This document shows positions 1 to 9,136 of a stretch of DNA of 22,137 nt, piece after piece. Source of the DNA: a virus. A program made the position numbers and the translations under genes. How positions within the stretch are numbered: position 1 is the first letter of the stretch; the number at the start of each line of letters is the position of its first letter. The stretch is taken from positions 1 to 22,137 of the IMG/VR virus record IMGVR_UViG_3300021963_000724. One strand, written 5' to 3'. The notes beneath the pieces were generated by a model. It was not told the origin of the DNA and searched no databases. It saw only the letters and a list, made by a program, of their open reading frames with translations.

Positions 1-1
1 T

Positions 2-85
2 TATATATTATATATAAAAATACAATTTACGGTTAATAATCAAACAGATACACTTAATTTGACAGTTAATCAAAATAATATATAA
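2..85 (+). CDS. C-terminal end of an upstream gene, possibly gp25-like baseplate wedge protein (partial)
   Basis: An open frame enters from the left edge and ends at a TAA two bases before the next start. It gives 27 residues, including the alternating stretch IQFTVNNQTDTLNLTV. This polar/hydrophobic beta-strand pattern resembles the last strand of the gp25/GpW lysozyme-like baseplate family. In T4-like phages gp25 often lies just before gp6, so the position agrees. The visible part is too short to assign a family from sequence alone. The frame could also be chance in AT-rich DNA, but the 2-base spacing to the next gene matches the packing elsewhere in the window. Confidence 0.45.
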   Translation, partial: YILYIKIQFTVNNQTDTLNLTVNQNNI

Positions 86-87
86 TT

Positions 88-2070
88 ATGGCAGATATTA
101 TACAAAAGTCTTTTAATAGTTCCCGTAAAGAAATTAAGTATCTTAATAGAGACTTTTCTTCTTTTAAAGCATCTTTAATTGAATATTCAAAAACATACTT
201 TCCAAGAACATATAAAGATTTTAGTGAAGCATCTCCTGGTATGATGTTTATTGAAATGGCATCTTATGTTGGAGATGTTCTTTCATATTATACCGATTAT
301 CAATTCAAAGAAAGTTTAATGCCATATGCAGAAGAAAGAAAAAACGTTCTTGCATTAGCAAATTATCTTGGATATAAAACAAAACCAACCAAATCTTCTA
401 CTACATATATTGATTTATATCAATTAATTCCGTCTATTAAGGATTCTAATAACAATTATATCCCAGATAACAACTATGCTCTTAAAATAAGAGAATATAT
501 GGAAGTATCTAATGAAAGCGGAGTAAATTTCATTACAACTGATCCTGTAGATTTTTCTCTTGATAGTAAATTTTCTCCTAGAGAAGTAACTGTTTATTCA
601 AGAGACAATTATGGAATACCACAATTCTTTTTACTAAAGAAATCAACAAAAGTTATTGCCGGAAAAATTACTACTGCATCATTTACGGTAGGTTCGTCTG
701 TACCATTTTATAAAATATCACTATCTGAAAATAATGTTGTTGATATAATAGATGTAAAAGATAGTGACAACAATAAGTGGTATGAAGTTGATTATTTGGC
801 ACAAGATTTAGTATTTACCGAAACTGAAAATACAGATTTTACTAATGATAGTTATGTTCAATATTCATCTGAAGTTCCAAAGTTAATTAAAAGTTTTAAA
901 ACATCAAGAAAGTTTGTAGTAAATGTTACTGCTAATAATACTACATATCTTGAATTTGGTGCTGGTACAGATGCGACTTCTGATGAAGTAATTTATCCAA
1001 ATTCTGAATTGGTTGGTATAGGATTACAAAACATCAGCAATTTGAATTTAAATTATGATACTAGTAAACTACTAAATTCCGAAACATTTGGACAAACTCC
1101 ATCAAATACAGTGTTAACTGTACAATATTTGATTGGTGGTGGATTAACATCAAATTCCCCATCGGATACTATCAAAAATATATCTTCAGTTACATATTTG
1201 AATGATATATCAGGATTAACTCCTTCTCAAAATTCATTATTAACCACAGTTAAAAATTCATTAAGAATTTCAAATCCAAATCCAGCAGTTGGTGGACAAA
1301 ATGAAGAAAGTGTAGAAGAAATAAGACAAAATGCTTTGGCTAATTTTGGATCACAAAATAGAACAGTTACTATTGACGATTATGTTTCTAGAGTATATTC
1401 AATACCACCAAGATTTGGTTCAATTGCAAAAGTAATGGTGTTACCAAATTCAGATTTATCAATTTCTACAAATCAAACATTATTAAACGGATTTGTAAAT
1501 AATGAAAATCAAACAACATTGATTAATAATAGTTTAGAAAATAACTTTAGAAAAGTAAATTTCGATGTTTCTAATCCATTCAGTTTGAATTTGTATGTTT
1601 TGAGTTATAATTCAAATAAAAATTTGACACAAACTAATGAAGCATTAGTTTACAATATCAGACAATATTTACAAAAATACAAAATTATTTCTGATAGTGT
1701 TAACATTATTGATGGTTATATTATCAACATAGGAATAGATTTTAAGATAGTGGTATATAACAATTTCAATAAAAAAGAAGTTTTAGACCAATGTCTTCAA
1801 AAAGCAAAAGATTTTTTCAACATTGACAAATGGTATTTTAATCAACCAATTAATATCAATCAATTAGAATTGGAATTAGCTAAAGTTGAAGGTGTACAAT
1901 CGGTTGCCGAAGTAAAATTTAAGAATCTTACTCAAAATGATGGTGATTATTCACCACATGAATACAATTTATCAGAAGCAATTCATAATAAGATTATATA
2001 TCCATCATTAGATCCATCAGTATTTGAAGTCAAATATCCAGATAATGATATTAGAGGTGCTGTAATTTAA
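88..2070 (+). CDS. gp6: Baseplate wedge protein, T4 gp6 / baseplate-J type
   Basis: This 660-residue protein is about the length of T4 gp6. The N-terminal region (about residues 15-115) carries the hallmark of this family: a segment on early folding (EASPGMMFIEMASYVGDVLS) followed by YYTDYQFKESLMPYAEERKN and LANYLGYKTKP. The middle (about 390-440) has the baseplate-J-like core with NPNPAVGGQNEESVEEIRQN, then FGSQNRTVTIDDYVSRV. The C-terminal third resembles the gp6 dimerisation region, ending in a segment rich in NQLELELAKVEGVQSV. In T4, gp6 forms the continuous ring that holds the wedges together and transmits sheath contraction. No Shine-Dalgarno sequence precedes the ATG. The gene leads a run of structural genes. 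Family assignment is firm; residue-level function is by analogy. Confidence 0.92.
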   Translation: MADIIQKSFNSSRKEIKYLNRDFSSFKASLIEYSKTYFPRTYKDFSEASPGMMFIEMASYVGDVLSYYTDYQFKESLMPYAEERKNVLALANYLGYKTKPTKSSTTYIDLYQLIPSIKDSNNNYIPDNNYALKIREYMEVSNESGVNFITTDPVDFSLDSKFSPREVTVYSRDNYGIPQFFLLKKSTKVIAGKITTASFTVGSSVPFYKISLSENNVVDIIDVKDSDNNKWYEVDYLAQDLVFTETENTDFTNDSYVQYSSEVPKLIKSFKTSRKFVVNVTANNTTYLEFGAGTDATSDEVIYPNSELVGIGLQNISNLNLNYDTSKLLNSETFGQTPSNTVLTVQYLIGGGLTSNSPSDTIKNISSVTYLNDISGLTPSQNSLLTTVKNSLRISNPNPAVGGQNEESVEEIRQNALANFGSQNRTVTIDDYVSRVYSIPPRFGSIAKVMVLPNSDLSISTNQTLLNGFVNNENQTTLINNSLENNFRKVNFDVSNPFSLNLYVLSYNSNKNLTQTNEALVYNIRQYLQKYKIISDSVNIIDGYIINIGIDFKIVVYNNFNKKEVLDQCLQKAKDFFNIDKWYFNQPININQLELELAKVEGVQSVAEVKFKNLTQNDGDYSPHEYNLSEAIHNKIIYPSLDPSVFEVKYPDNDIRGAVI

Positions 2071-2091
2071 TAAATTTATCATTAAAAGTCT

Positions 2092-2116
2092 TATAAATTT
2101 CATACTTATATTTATA
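2092..2116. promoter_or_regulatory. AT-only inverted repeat in the gap before the DNRLRE gene; possible late promoter
   Basis: TATAAAT (2092-2098) is repeated in reverse complement as ATTTATA (2110-2116) across an 11-base spacer. The first arm continues as TATAAATT, one base off the T4-type late promoter box TATAAATA. On the minus strand 2109-2116 reads an exact TATAAATA. The element ends 9 bases before the ATG. Given the base composition, such a repeat could occur by chance. Confidence 0.3.
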
Positions 2117-2125
2117 TAATAGAGT

Positions 2126-3751
2126 ATGCACACATTTATATTTCCAAAACAAGACACATTCATAACTAACGAAACTGGTTATGCCGATAAAAATTTTGGA
2201 ATCGACGAAATTTTAGAAATAAAAGCACAAAATCAATTAGTAACCAATGTTACTTTTTACAGTTCTGCAAGTCTTTCCGGTAGTTATTCTACATTTGACG
2301 TATTAAATTATTCAGGAAATATTTCTGGGAGTTATCTGTCAGGTTCTACGGAATCGTCAAATATATACATTAGTGGATCATCTCAATTTACTTCAACAAA
2401 TTATAATGGATATGTATCTGGAACATATGGTGCTGGAATTCCAATCACATCAAGTTTAACTAATTATAACGGTTCCGTTACTGGCAGCGTAAGTGGTAGT
2501 ATAATAGGATCTTTTACTGGTTCAATTTTTACTGCTAGTGGATCGTTAATTAATTTTGATGGATGTATAAATGGAACTTTACAAGGTACACAAAGTGTTT
2601 ACAACCCTACTACAACATTTACTAACGATCCAGAATTTAGTAGAATTTTGATTCAATTTGATTTGACATCAATTTCAAGTTCTCTTTTGACTGGAGATAT
2701 AAATAATGGATCTAAATTTTTCTTAAAATTAAAGGCATCTTCTACAAGTGAAGTACCATTAGATTATAAAATCTATGCATATCCAATTAGCAAAAGTTGG
2801 GATATGGGTATAGGAAGATATGATACTGAAGGATTAGGTAGTTTTGGAGCTAGTTGGTATTATAATACTACACAAAATACAGCTAGTTTATGGTATTCAC
2901 CCACTTCATCTACAGAAACTTATGATTTCAGCGACTATCTTTTGACATCAAGTTTAGGATCTGCATCATTCCAAAATGGAGGAGCTACATGGTTTTATAA
3001 TGTACCATCAACTTATTTACAACCAACTTCTAGTACATCATCATCATTTTATAATATTTCTAGCGGATCAAAGTATATATCATCATTCTGTTCATCTTCA
3101 TTGAGCGGCAGTTCATTAATATGTTCACAATCATATTCTTATAGTACATCCGATATTTACATGGATGTTACTCCAATAGTTAAAAGTTGGATTTGTGGAT
3201 GTGTTCCTAACAATGGCTTCATTTTAATAAGTTCACTTGAATTAATTCAATCGAATGATATTAATTCAAGTATAAGATTTTTTAGTAAAGAAACTAATAC
3301 TATTTATCAACCATATTTGGATGTTAAATGGGATGATAGCACATATTCTACAGGTAGTTTAATACCATTGACAGGATTTAATCCATATACAGTAGTTATT
3401 AAGAATGTGGGTAGAGAATACAAATTTGGAAGTGTACCTCGTATAAACATATTTGCGAGAGAAAAGGCACCATTAAAGAACTTTGTTAAAGGATATCAAC
3501 AAAGTCAATATTTAAGTTCAAGTTTATTACCTTCTGATTCTTATTATGCTATTAAAGATAATGAAAGTGAAAACTTTGTAATTGATTTTGATGATTATAC
3601 AAAATTAAGTTGCGACGGTGCGATTCATTATTTCAGACTAGATACAACTGGTTTACCTGTTGAAAGATATTATAGAATTTTAATAAAAACAGAAATTAAC
3701 GGTGAAATCGTAATATTTGACAACGGAAACATATTTAAAGTATCAAGATGA
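2126..3751 (+). CDS. DNRLRE-fold structural protein with Gly-Ser-rich insertion (putative baseplate/tail adhesin)
   Basis: A 541-residue virion protein by context. It opens with FPKQDTFITNETGYADKNFG, the typical first strands of a DNRLRE-type beta-sandwich. The fold resumes near residue 172 with SRILIQFDL and SSTSEVPLDYKIYAYPISKS, then SWDMG. A later DNRLRE signature lies around 348-403: VTPIVKSWICG, NNGFILISS and YQPYLDVKWD. DNRLRE domains are carbohydrate-binding-like beta folds often found in surface proteins. Residues 45-160 form a low-complexity Ser/Gly/Thr/Tyr insertion that splits the first and later strands. A second Ser-rich stretch lies at about 295-345. The C-terminal 120 residues look like a separate globular domain. 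The last bases overlap the next ATG (ATGA), so the two genes are probably translated together. Domain call good; the sugar-binding role is inferred. Confidence 0.7.
   Translation: MHTFIFPKQDTFITNETGYADKNFGIDEILEIKAQNQLVTNVTFYSSASLSGSYSTFDVLNYSGNISGSYLSGSTESSNIYISGSSQFTSTNYNGYVSGTYGAGIPITSSLTNYNGSVTGSVSGSIIGSFTGSIFTASGSLINFDGCINGTLQGTQSVYNPTTTFTNDPEFSRILIQFDLTSISSSLLTGDINNGSKFFLKLKASSTSEVPLDYKIYAYPISKSWDMGIGRYDTEGLGSFGASWYYNTTQNTASLWYSPTSSTETYDFSDYLLTSSLGSASFQNGGATWFYNVPSTYLQPTSSTSSSFYNISSGSKYISSFCSSSLSGSSLICSQSYSYSTSDIYMDVTPIVKSWICGCVPNNGFILISSLELIQSNDINSSIRFFSKETNTIYQPYLDVKWDDSTYSTGSLIPLTGFNPYTVVIKNVGREYKFGSVPRINIFAREKAPLKNFVKGYQQSQYLSSSLLPSDSYYAIKDNESENFVIDFDDYTKLSCDGAIHYFRLDTTGLPVERYYRILIKTEINGEIVIFDNGNIFKVSR
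2471..2545 (+). repeat. GS[V/I/F]x tetrapeptide repeat inside the DNRLRE protein
   Basis: Residues 116-140 of the DNRLRE gene read as consecutive units GSVT, GSVS, GSII, GSFT, GSIF, then TASGS. There are five clear four-residue units, with Gly-Ser at positions 1-2 and a hydrophobic residue at position 3. A strict four-residue period alternating small and hydrophobic residues suggests an extended beta or fibrous segment rather than a globular fold. Confidence 0.65.
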
Positions 3752-4200
3752 GTATAAAATCACAAATCAATGACTTTTTATTAACAGGCAAATTCACTAA
3801 TAATATTGATGAATTTGGCAATGTAAATTTATATATTAGTTCAAGTGACGCAAATGAACAATATATTGCATTTGAATTGATAAATTTCAATTACAAAAAA
3901 GATGAAATTGAAAATTTATACGATGTAGGTATTACAGAAATACAAACAGAACCTATAATTCAAAAACAAGTATTTGATCAAACTTTCTTAACTGAATATA
4001 ATAAAGTATTATATGAAAACCAAGATTTGAAAGAAAAGTTAAATCAATTGGTTGATGAAGTACAATCCGATCCATCAAAGTCGCAATTAAGTGCAGCAAG
4101 AGATTTAATCGTAGAATTAAGAATTAAATTAAAACAAGGAAATAAACCTGAAGATTTTTCTAACGAATTTCCGTTTAATTTAAAATCTGAAAATCAATAA
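3748..4200 (+). CDS. Small structural-cluster protein with C-terminal coiled coil
   Basis: A 150-residue protein I do not recognise. Its ATG overlaps the stop of the DNRLRE gene (ATGA), and the next gene starts 3 bases after its stop, so it sits in one translational unit with two large structural proteins. The N-terminal half contains short beta-like segments (FGNVNLYISSSD). From about residue 82 to 133 the pattern of Leu/Val every three to four residues (YNKVLYENQDLKEKLNQLVD and ARDLIVELRIKLKQG) predicts a helical coiled coil. The ending EDFSNEFPFNLKSENQ is polar. No signal peptide or membrane segment is seen. A role as a small connector or chaperone for the neighbouring baseplate proteins is a guess from position. 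Confidence 0.8.
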   Translation: MSIKSQINDFLLTGKFTNNIDEFGNVNLYISSSDANEQYIAFELINFNYKKDEIENLYDVGITEIQTEPIIQKQVFDQTFLTEYNKVLYENQDLKEKLNQLVDEVQSDPSKSQLSAARDLIVELRIKLKQGNKPEDFSNEFPFNLKSENQ

Positions 4201-4203
4201 TTT

Positions 4204-7200
4204 ATGGCATTTCCTTTTCCAACAATATCATCTAATAGTGGATCACTAAATAGTGGTTCTTACTTTTTACAAAATGATTTGGATACATTTAATGATGTAC
4301 CATTTCAAGAATACTATTTTGGGAATTCGGAACAAGATATAATTGAATTTAGTGTATATGACATTGAAGGTAATATTAACATATGGAAATATTTACCTGT
4401 TTCTGTCACATATACTGTATTAAATAAAACTTATAAAGATGTTGATAACAATACTTTAAATTACAGTTATAAACAATACAATAACAGTTATACGATTGCA
4501 TTTAATAAAAATATATTATTAAGTACACTTCAAGATTTTTCCGGTTCAAATATTAATTCTGGCAATCATGTTGCAAGTTATAATTTTATTAGAAATGTTG
4601 CCGGTAATCCTGAATATCAACTTTATATTAAAGAAATTTCTCCAAGTAGAAGAGAAGTTAAATTAACACCTTCATTTAAATTAGATTTAACAAAAGAAGA
4701 AAACATACTTGTAAATCTTCAATATCAAGCATTTGCCAGAAAAGCAGTATTGGTCAGAGATACAATTCCACTGTTCAATTACTTTTTAGATTCATATCAA
4801 ATCTATAAAAACAGTGATACATTAATCAACAATAATAAAGCAATTTTTACACTATTAAGAACCAATTTTGGATTCAAATCAGATGCAGATATACTTGCAT
4901 TTTTAGATGATACATACAATGGTTTTAATCGTCCATTTGTTAATTCTCAAAACGGACAATTGATTCAAAATAGTTTTGAAGGTGCTAAAAATTATATTAA
5001 AGATTGGTTGTATACATATTACAAGTCAATTTATTCATTTGAACAGATTAAAACACAATTTAAATATATTGTTCAAAAGTCTATATCAATTAGGTTGAAT
5101 CAACTTAATTCATATTATACAAGTAATATTGAATTGACAACACAAGTTGAAAACTTCATTAATGATTTATTTTTCACAAATTTTATATCGAATGTTGTTG
5201 ATACAGTTCAAATTTATCATGATAAAAAATTGTATGCATATTTGAAAAATGCATTGAATTTCGGCGATGATACATTTTATACCGCATTAAACTATACATT
5301 TGTAGAAGAAGATGGTAATACAAATATTATTGTAAAATTATTCAATGAATTGCCATTGGATGTTTCATTAAGAGACAAATGTTGGATTTCAAATATATCA
5401 CTTGTACCAGTAATCCAAAAATTTGTAATCAATGTTCCAATCGTTAAAAGAAGTTTTAGAATATCCGGACCAAACTTTAAAATACCAACCGATTCTTATA
5501 AGACTTCACCTGTAAATTATCAAAATTCTAACGATTTAAAATTAGATAATACTACGAAGAATGATGTAGAATTTTATAAGAAATTAAATAATCTTAATGT
5601 AGATTATTCCGATTTTTCTAATTTCATTGTATTTAGTTCTGCTGAATTAAGAACTAAATTATTTTTAAATAAAGTTACATCAATAAATCAACTTAATAAG
5701 TCAATTAATTCTATATTGACTACATTATCTGCATCTGCCGCAAATAGTGCGTCGTCGTATACATTGTTAACGTCCTATCCATTCATTAGTGCATCATATG
5801 CAGAAGAAGTAAATGGATATCAATCACAGTTAAATACAATTTTCAATTCATTTGATGGATATGATTCATATTTGTATCAAAATATCACTTTAGTAAGTGG
5901 TAGTACAACATTATTTGTTAGTGGTGCATATGTACAAAATTATAATTACCCAGACTATATTGAAAATGCAATTGAATTTGATAAAAATAACAGAGATAGT
6001 CTTGTAAATAATACACCAGAATACATTTTATTGGATGATAACAATACCGATTATTTGATATTCTTGTCAATGATCGGACATCATTTTGATAACATTTACT
6101 TGTACATTAAGAACTTCCCAACTCAACAATATGTTGAAAGTAATCTATCATCAAGTTATGTAAGTACAGTTGCCAATACTTTATTACAACAATTTGGGTG
6201 GAATCCAATTAGTTCATTTGATAATTCATCTATTGAAGCTAATTACTTGACAGGTTCAAATGCTTATTCTGATTATGATAAATTAAAGATAATTTGGAAT
6301 AGAATTCTAAAGACACTTCCATTGATTTACAAGACTAAGGGAACAGAAGAATGTATTAGAACAATATCTAACATTTATGGAATTCCTCGTAGTTTATTAA
6401 ATGTCAAAGAATATGGTGGTAATAAGATTTCTGATGAAGATAATTCATCTTACACATATCAAAGTAAATATTACTTTACAAAATATACCAGAAATGGTGA
6501 TGCAATAGTAATACCAGTATTTGGTACATCAAGTTATGTCAATTCAATAGAATTTAAATTTAGAATTGATGCGGATTATATTTATCCACAAAATACCAAA
6601 GTTTATTTGTTAAAAACAACTAATTGGGATGTATCAATCAAAAAGGAAGTTAAAGATACTTTTGGAAAATTAAAATTTGATATGTCTCCGTCCGGATTAC
6701 CAACGGACTATATTGAAACAGATTCATTGCCATTGTTTAATGGAAATGTATTCAATGTATTAATTAAACAGATTAATTTATCTGCAAGTTATGACACAGG
6801 ATCTGGCGGACAATTACCATATCAATATTCATTAAGAGTAACATCCGTAGATAATGATGAAATTGTATTTGATGATAATAAATCAATCATTAGTGGAACC
6901 GAAGGAATTAATGAATCATTTAATAGTTTTGGTTTACTTTATGTAGGAAATTATACAGGCGGCGGCAATTTATTCCAAGGAAACATCGACAAAATAAATC
7001 TATGGAAACACGAATTAGATGATGAATCTTTTATAGAACATTGTAAGAATTTTGATTCATATAAAACAAATAATGACAGTACAACTTATGATAATTTGTA
7101 TTTTAGATACAGTTATGATTATCCAGTTAATATGTACACTGGTTCTTCACCTGCTTTATTTGTTGTAAGAAACGCTAACAAGTTATATTCACAATATAGT

Positions 7201-8439
7201 GCATCTGCATATAACTTTGCACAAAATACAACTACACAATCAAATTGTTTGACTGTATCTGCATCTTTATATCCATATCAATTTGATGAAATTGAAATCA
7301 ATCAAAACATTAAATTGGGACAATATGGACCTAATAAATTTAAGAATGTAAAGATTAATAAAGCAACACAAACTGTTGAAGCTAGATTGATGCCTAATGA
7401 AACGAGTGTTGTAAATAATTTAGTAACTACCGATTCAAATTTATTAGCAGTATATATTTCTCCGTTTAAAGTAAGAGATGATGATATTTTAAATTTCTTG
7501 GGTGAATATGATATCATGGATTTAATCGGAAATCCATCCAATATTTTCGCTGACAATTATGAAAGTTTACAAACATTAAGGAACAATTATAACAAATATA
7601 ATTTATCCGAACAAGTCTTATATCAAGAGTTCATGACTCTATATAAGAATTATTTTGACGGATCTTTCTTTGAAACAGTTACACAATTACTTCCAGCAAG
7701 AAGTAAAGTAATTGATGGTGTATTAATTGAACCAAGTCTATTAGAAAGAAATAAATATCAAAATCGTCCTATAGACAGTGCTATTGCTTATGATTTAAAC
7801 AGTTCATATCAACCACTAAGAAACTTTTCTGCTTCTTTTGAAAGAAATTATAGAAGTACAAGTCAAGTTAATTTAAGTAAAAATGGATTAAACTTTCCAT
7901 TGACATCTTCTATATACGATGTATTGACATCATCAATGCATCCTGCATCATATACATCTAATAACTATACAACATTCCAGTTCTCCAGTTTGAACTACGA
8001 TCAGAGATTAAGTAGATTTTCTATTAGTGGTTCATTTTTTGATAAATTTGAAAGTAACTATATTTACAGAAATAATAAAAAAGTATATTTGTTTGGTACC
8101 GATCCAAATACCAGTTTAGAAAATTCCAGTAGTAAATTTGTAAATATATATTCTTACGTAAATGTCAATTCCGCATCTTTATTTACTACATATGATAACA
8201 ATTCTTCTATTTTTGATACTGAATCGTATCCTATAGGACATTATTCAATGAAAAGAAGAATTTCAAGATTTTCAACCAATCAATATTTCTTCAATTCACC
8301 AACAGGTTCATTTTATAAAAAATCTAGTCAAACTATATATACAACCGTAGATGATAAAGGAAATAATGATAATTCGTCACCAATTGAAAGAACTCAAATA
8401 AATTTACAAGTTTCTGAAAATTCATTGATTAGTTCATAA
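4204..8439 (+). CDS. Giant baseplate wedge protein, gp7 / tail-protein-I-like, with concanavalin-like domain
   Basis: A 1411-residue protein, clearly longer than T4 gp7 (about 1030). The best anchor is residues 692-739: a helical stretch with LKTLPLIYKTKGTEECIRT followed by SNIYGIPRSLLNVKEYGG. This is the signature of phage tail protein I (Tail_P2_I) and of the related region in gp7-type wedges. About residues 765-950 look like a LamG/concanavalin-type jelly roll: NSIEFKFRID near the start, SFGLLYVGNYTG later, and the closing GNIDKINLWKHELDDESF typical of LamG-3 domains. The N-terminal 600 residues are repetitive beta/helix wedge-like sequence. The C-terminal 250 residues, including QLLPARSKVIDGVLIEPS, resemble wedge-protein tails. 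It lies three bases after the coiled-coil gene and downstream of gp6, as gp7 does in T4. The gp7 label rests on order and the I-like core; the lectin-like role is inferred. Confidence 0.72.
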   Translation: MAFPFPTISSNSGSLNSGSYFLQNDLDTFNDVPFQEYYFGNSEQDIIEFSVYDIEGNINIWKYLPVSVTYTVLNKTYKDVDNNTLNYSYKQYNNSYTIAFNKNILLSTLQDFSGSNINSGNHVASYNFIRNVAGNPEYQLYIKEISPSRREVKLTPSFKLDLTKEENILVNLQYQAFARKAVLVRDTIPLFNYFLDSYQIYKNSDTLINNNKAIFTLLRTNFGFKSDADILAFLDDTYNGFNRPFVNSQNGQLIQNSFEGAKNYIKDWLYTYYKSIYSFEQIKTQFKYIVQKSISIRLNQLNSYYTSNIELTTQVENFINDLFFTNFISNVVDTVQIYHDKKLYAYLKNALNFGDDTFYTALNYTFVEEDGNTNIIVKLFNELPLDVSLRDKCWISNISLVPVIQKFVINVPIVKRSFRISGPNFKIPTDSYKTSPVNYQNSNDLKLDNTTKNDVEFYKKLNNLNVDYSDFSNFIVFSSAELRTKLFLNKVTSINQLNKSINSILTTLSASAANSASSYTLLTSYPFISASYAEEVNGYQSQLNTIFNSFDGYDSYLYQNITLVSGSTTLFVSGAYVQNYNYPDYIENAIEFDKNNRDSLVNNTPEYILLDDNNTDYLIFLSMIGHHFDNIYLYIKNFPTQQYVESNLSSSYVSTVANTLLQQFGWNPISSFDNSSIEANYLTGSNAYSDYDKLKIIWNRILKTLPLIYKTKGTEECIRTISNIYGIPRSLLNVKEYGGNKISDEDNSSYTYQSKYYFTKYTRNGDAIVIPVFGTSSYVNSIEFKFRIDADYIYPQNTKVYLLKTTNWDVSIKKEVKDTFGKLKFDMSPSGLPTDYIETDSLPLFNGNVFNVLIKQINLSASYDTGSGGQLPYQYSLRVTSVDNDEIVFDDNKSIISGTEGINESFNSFGLLYVGNYTGGGNLFQGNIDKINLWKHELDDESFIEHCKNFDSYKTNNDSTTYDNLYFRYSYDYPVNMYTGSSPALFVVRNANKLYSQYSASAYNFAQNTTTQSNCLTVSASLYPYQFDEIEINQNIKLGQYGPNKFKNVKINKATQTVEARLMPNETSVVNNLVTTDSNLLAVYISPFKVRDDDILNFLGEYDIMDLIGNPSNIFADNYESLQTLRNNYNKYNLSEQVLYQEFMTLYKNYFDGSFFETVTQLLPARSKVIDGVLIEPSLLERNKYQNRPIDSAIAYDLNSSYQPLRNFSASFERNYRSTSQVNLSKNGLNFPLTSSIYDVLTSSMHPASYTSNNYTTFQFSSLNYDQRLSRFSISGSFFDKFESNYIYRNNKKVYLFGTDPNTSLENSSSKFVNIYSYVNVNSASLFTTYDNNSSIFDTESYPIGHYSMKRRISRFSTNQYFFNSPTGSFYKKSSQTIYTTVDDKGNNDNSSPIERTQINLQVSENSLISS

Positions 8440-8456
8440 AAAAGATTTAATGAATA

Positions 8457-8474
8457 ATATTTATTGATAAATAT
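8457..8474. promoter_or_regulatory. 8-bp inverted repeat ATATTTAT-TG-ATAAATAT before the structural gene at 8486
   Basis: A perfect 8-bp inverted repeat with a 2-base centre lies 11 bases upstream of the ATG. Its right arm contains GATAAATA, one base off the T4-type late box TATAAATA. It could be a late promoter or a protein-binding palindrome. AT-rich composition makes chance occurrence plausible. Confidence 0.3.
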
Positions 8475-8485
8475 ACTTATATTAT

Positions 8486-9130
8486 ATGGCATATCTAGAT
8501 AACAAAACTATAACAGTTGATGCGATTTTAACCCAAAAAGGTAGACAATTGTTGGCAAAGAATGGTTCTTTGAACATTACATCATTTGCTCTTGCGGATG
8601 ATGAAATTGACTATAACTTATACAATTCAACACATCCACTAGGTAGTGCTTTTTATGATATTTCTATAAGAAATACACCAGTATTGGAACCATTTAGTGA
8701 TGAAACACAAGTAATGAAGTACAAGTTGGTAACATTACCATCCGGTGTAACCGCAATTCCAGTAATTTCTATCGCACAAACAAGTATTACAACCGATAGA
8801 TTGAATACGAGTGAATTCATAATTTCTCCAAGTACCAATCCAACATATAATACAACACTAGGATATACTGCTATATTGGGTAATAAGAATGCCGGAACAT
8901 TATTAGTAACCGAAACAAATAGTATTAATTCTACAAGTGCTACTGTTCCAAGTTTTGCTGGGGATGCAGTTACTGCTGCTTCTCAAGTAGTAGTTGGTAA
9001 TAAGTTTAAATTTGTACCAAATAACGCTTTGATATCTACCATAACTACAACATTGACTATCATTGGAAATGAAAGCGGTGGTAGTTTAACAATTCCAGTT
9101 ACCATAACAGTCCCAACCACAACCGCTTAA
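8486..9130 (+). CDS. Conserved phage structural protein (MAYLDN-type)
   Basis: A 214-residue protein of a type I recall from tail regions of large T4-like phages, with the N-terminal hallmark MAYLDNKTITVDAILTQKGR and then FALADDEIDYNLYN. The family has no firmly known function. The first 90 residues form the conserved module, ending near SDETQVMKYKLVTLP. The C-terminal half is rich in Thr, Val and Ile with alternating beta pattern, resembling an immunoglobulin-like or fibre domain (NESGGSLTIPVTITVPTTT). No signal peptide or membrane helix is present. The next gene begins 6 bases after the stop. A virion location (tail or baseplate decoration) is inferred from its neighbours and its composition. 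Confidence 0.75.
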   Translation: MAYLDNKTITVDAILTQKGRQLLAKNGSLNITSFALADDEIDYNLYNSTHPLGSAFYDISIRNTPVLEPFSDETQVMKYKLVTLPSGVTAIPVISIAQTSITTDRLNTSEFIISPSTNPTYNTTLGYTAILGNKNAGTLLVTETNSINSTSATVPSFAGDAVTAASQVVVGNKFKFVPNNALISTITTTLTIIGNESGGSLTIPVTITVPTTTA

Positions 9131-9136
9131 TAAAAT

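Noticed and set aside
7302-7556. Open frame on the minus strand inside the gp7-like gene
   Set aside because: It lies wholly within a strong + strand gene, has no recognisable domain or start signal, and such antisense frames are common in AT-rich coding DNA.
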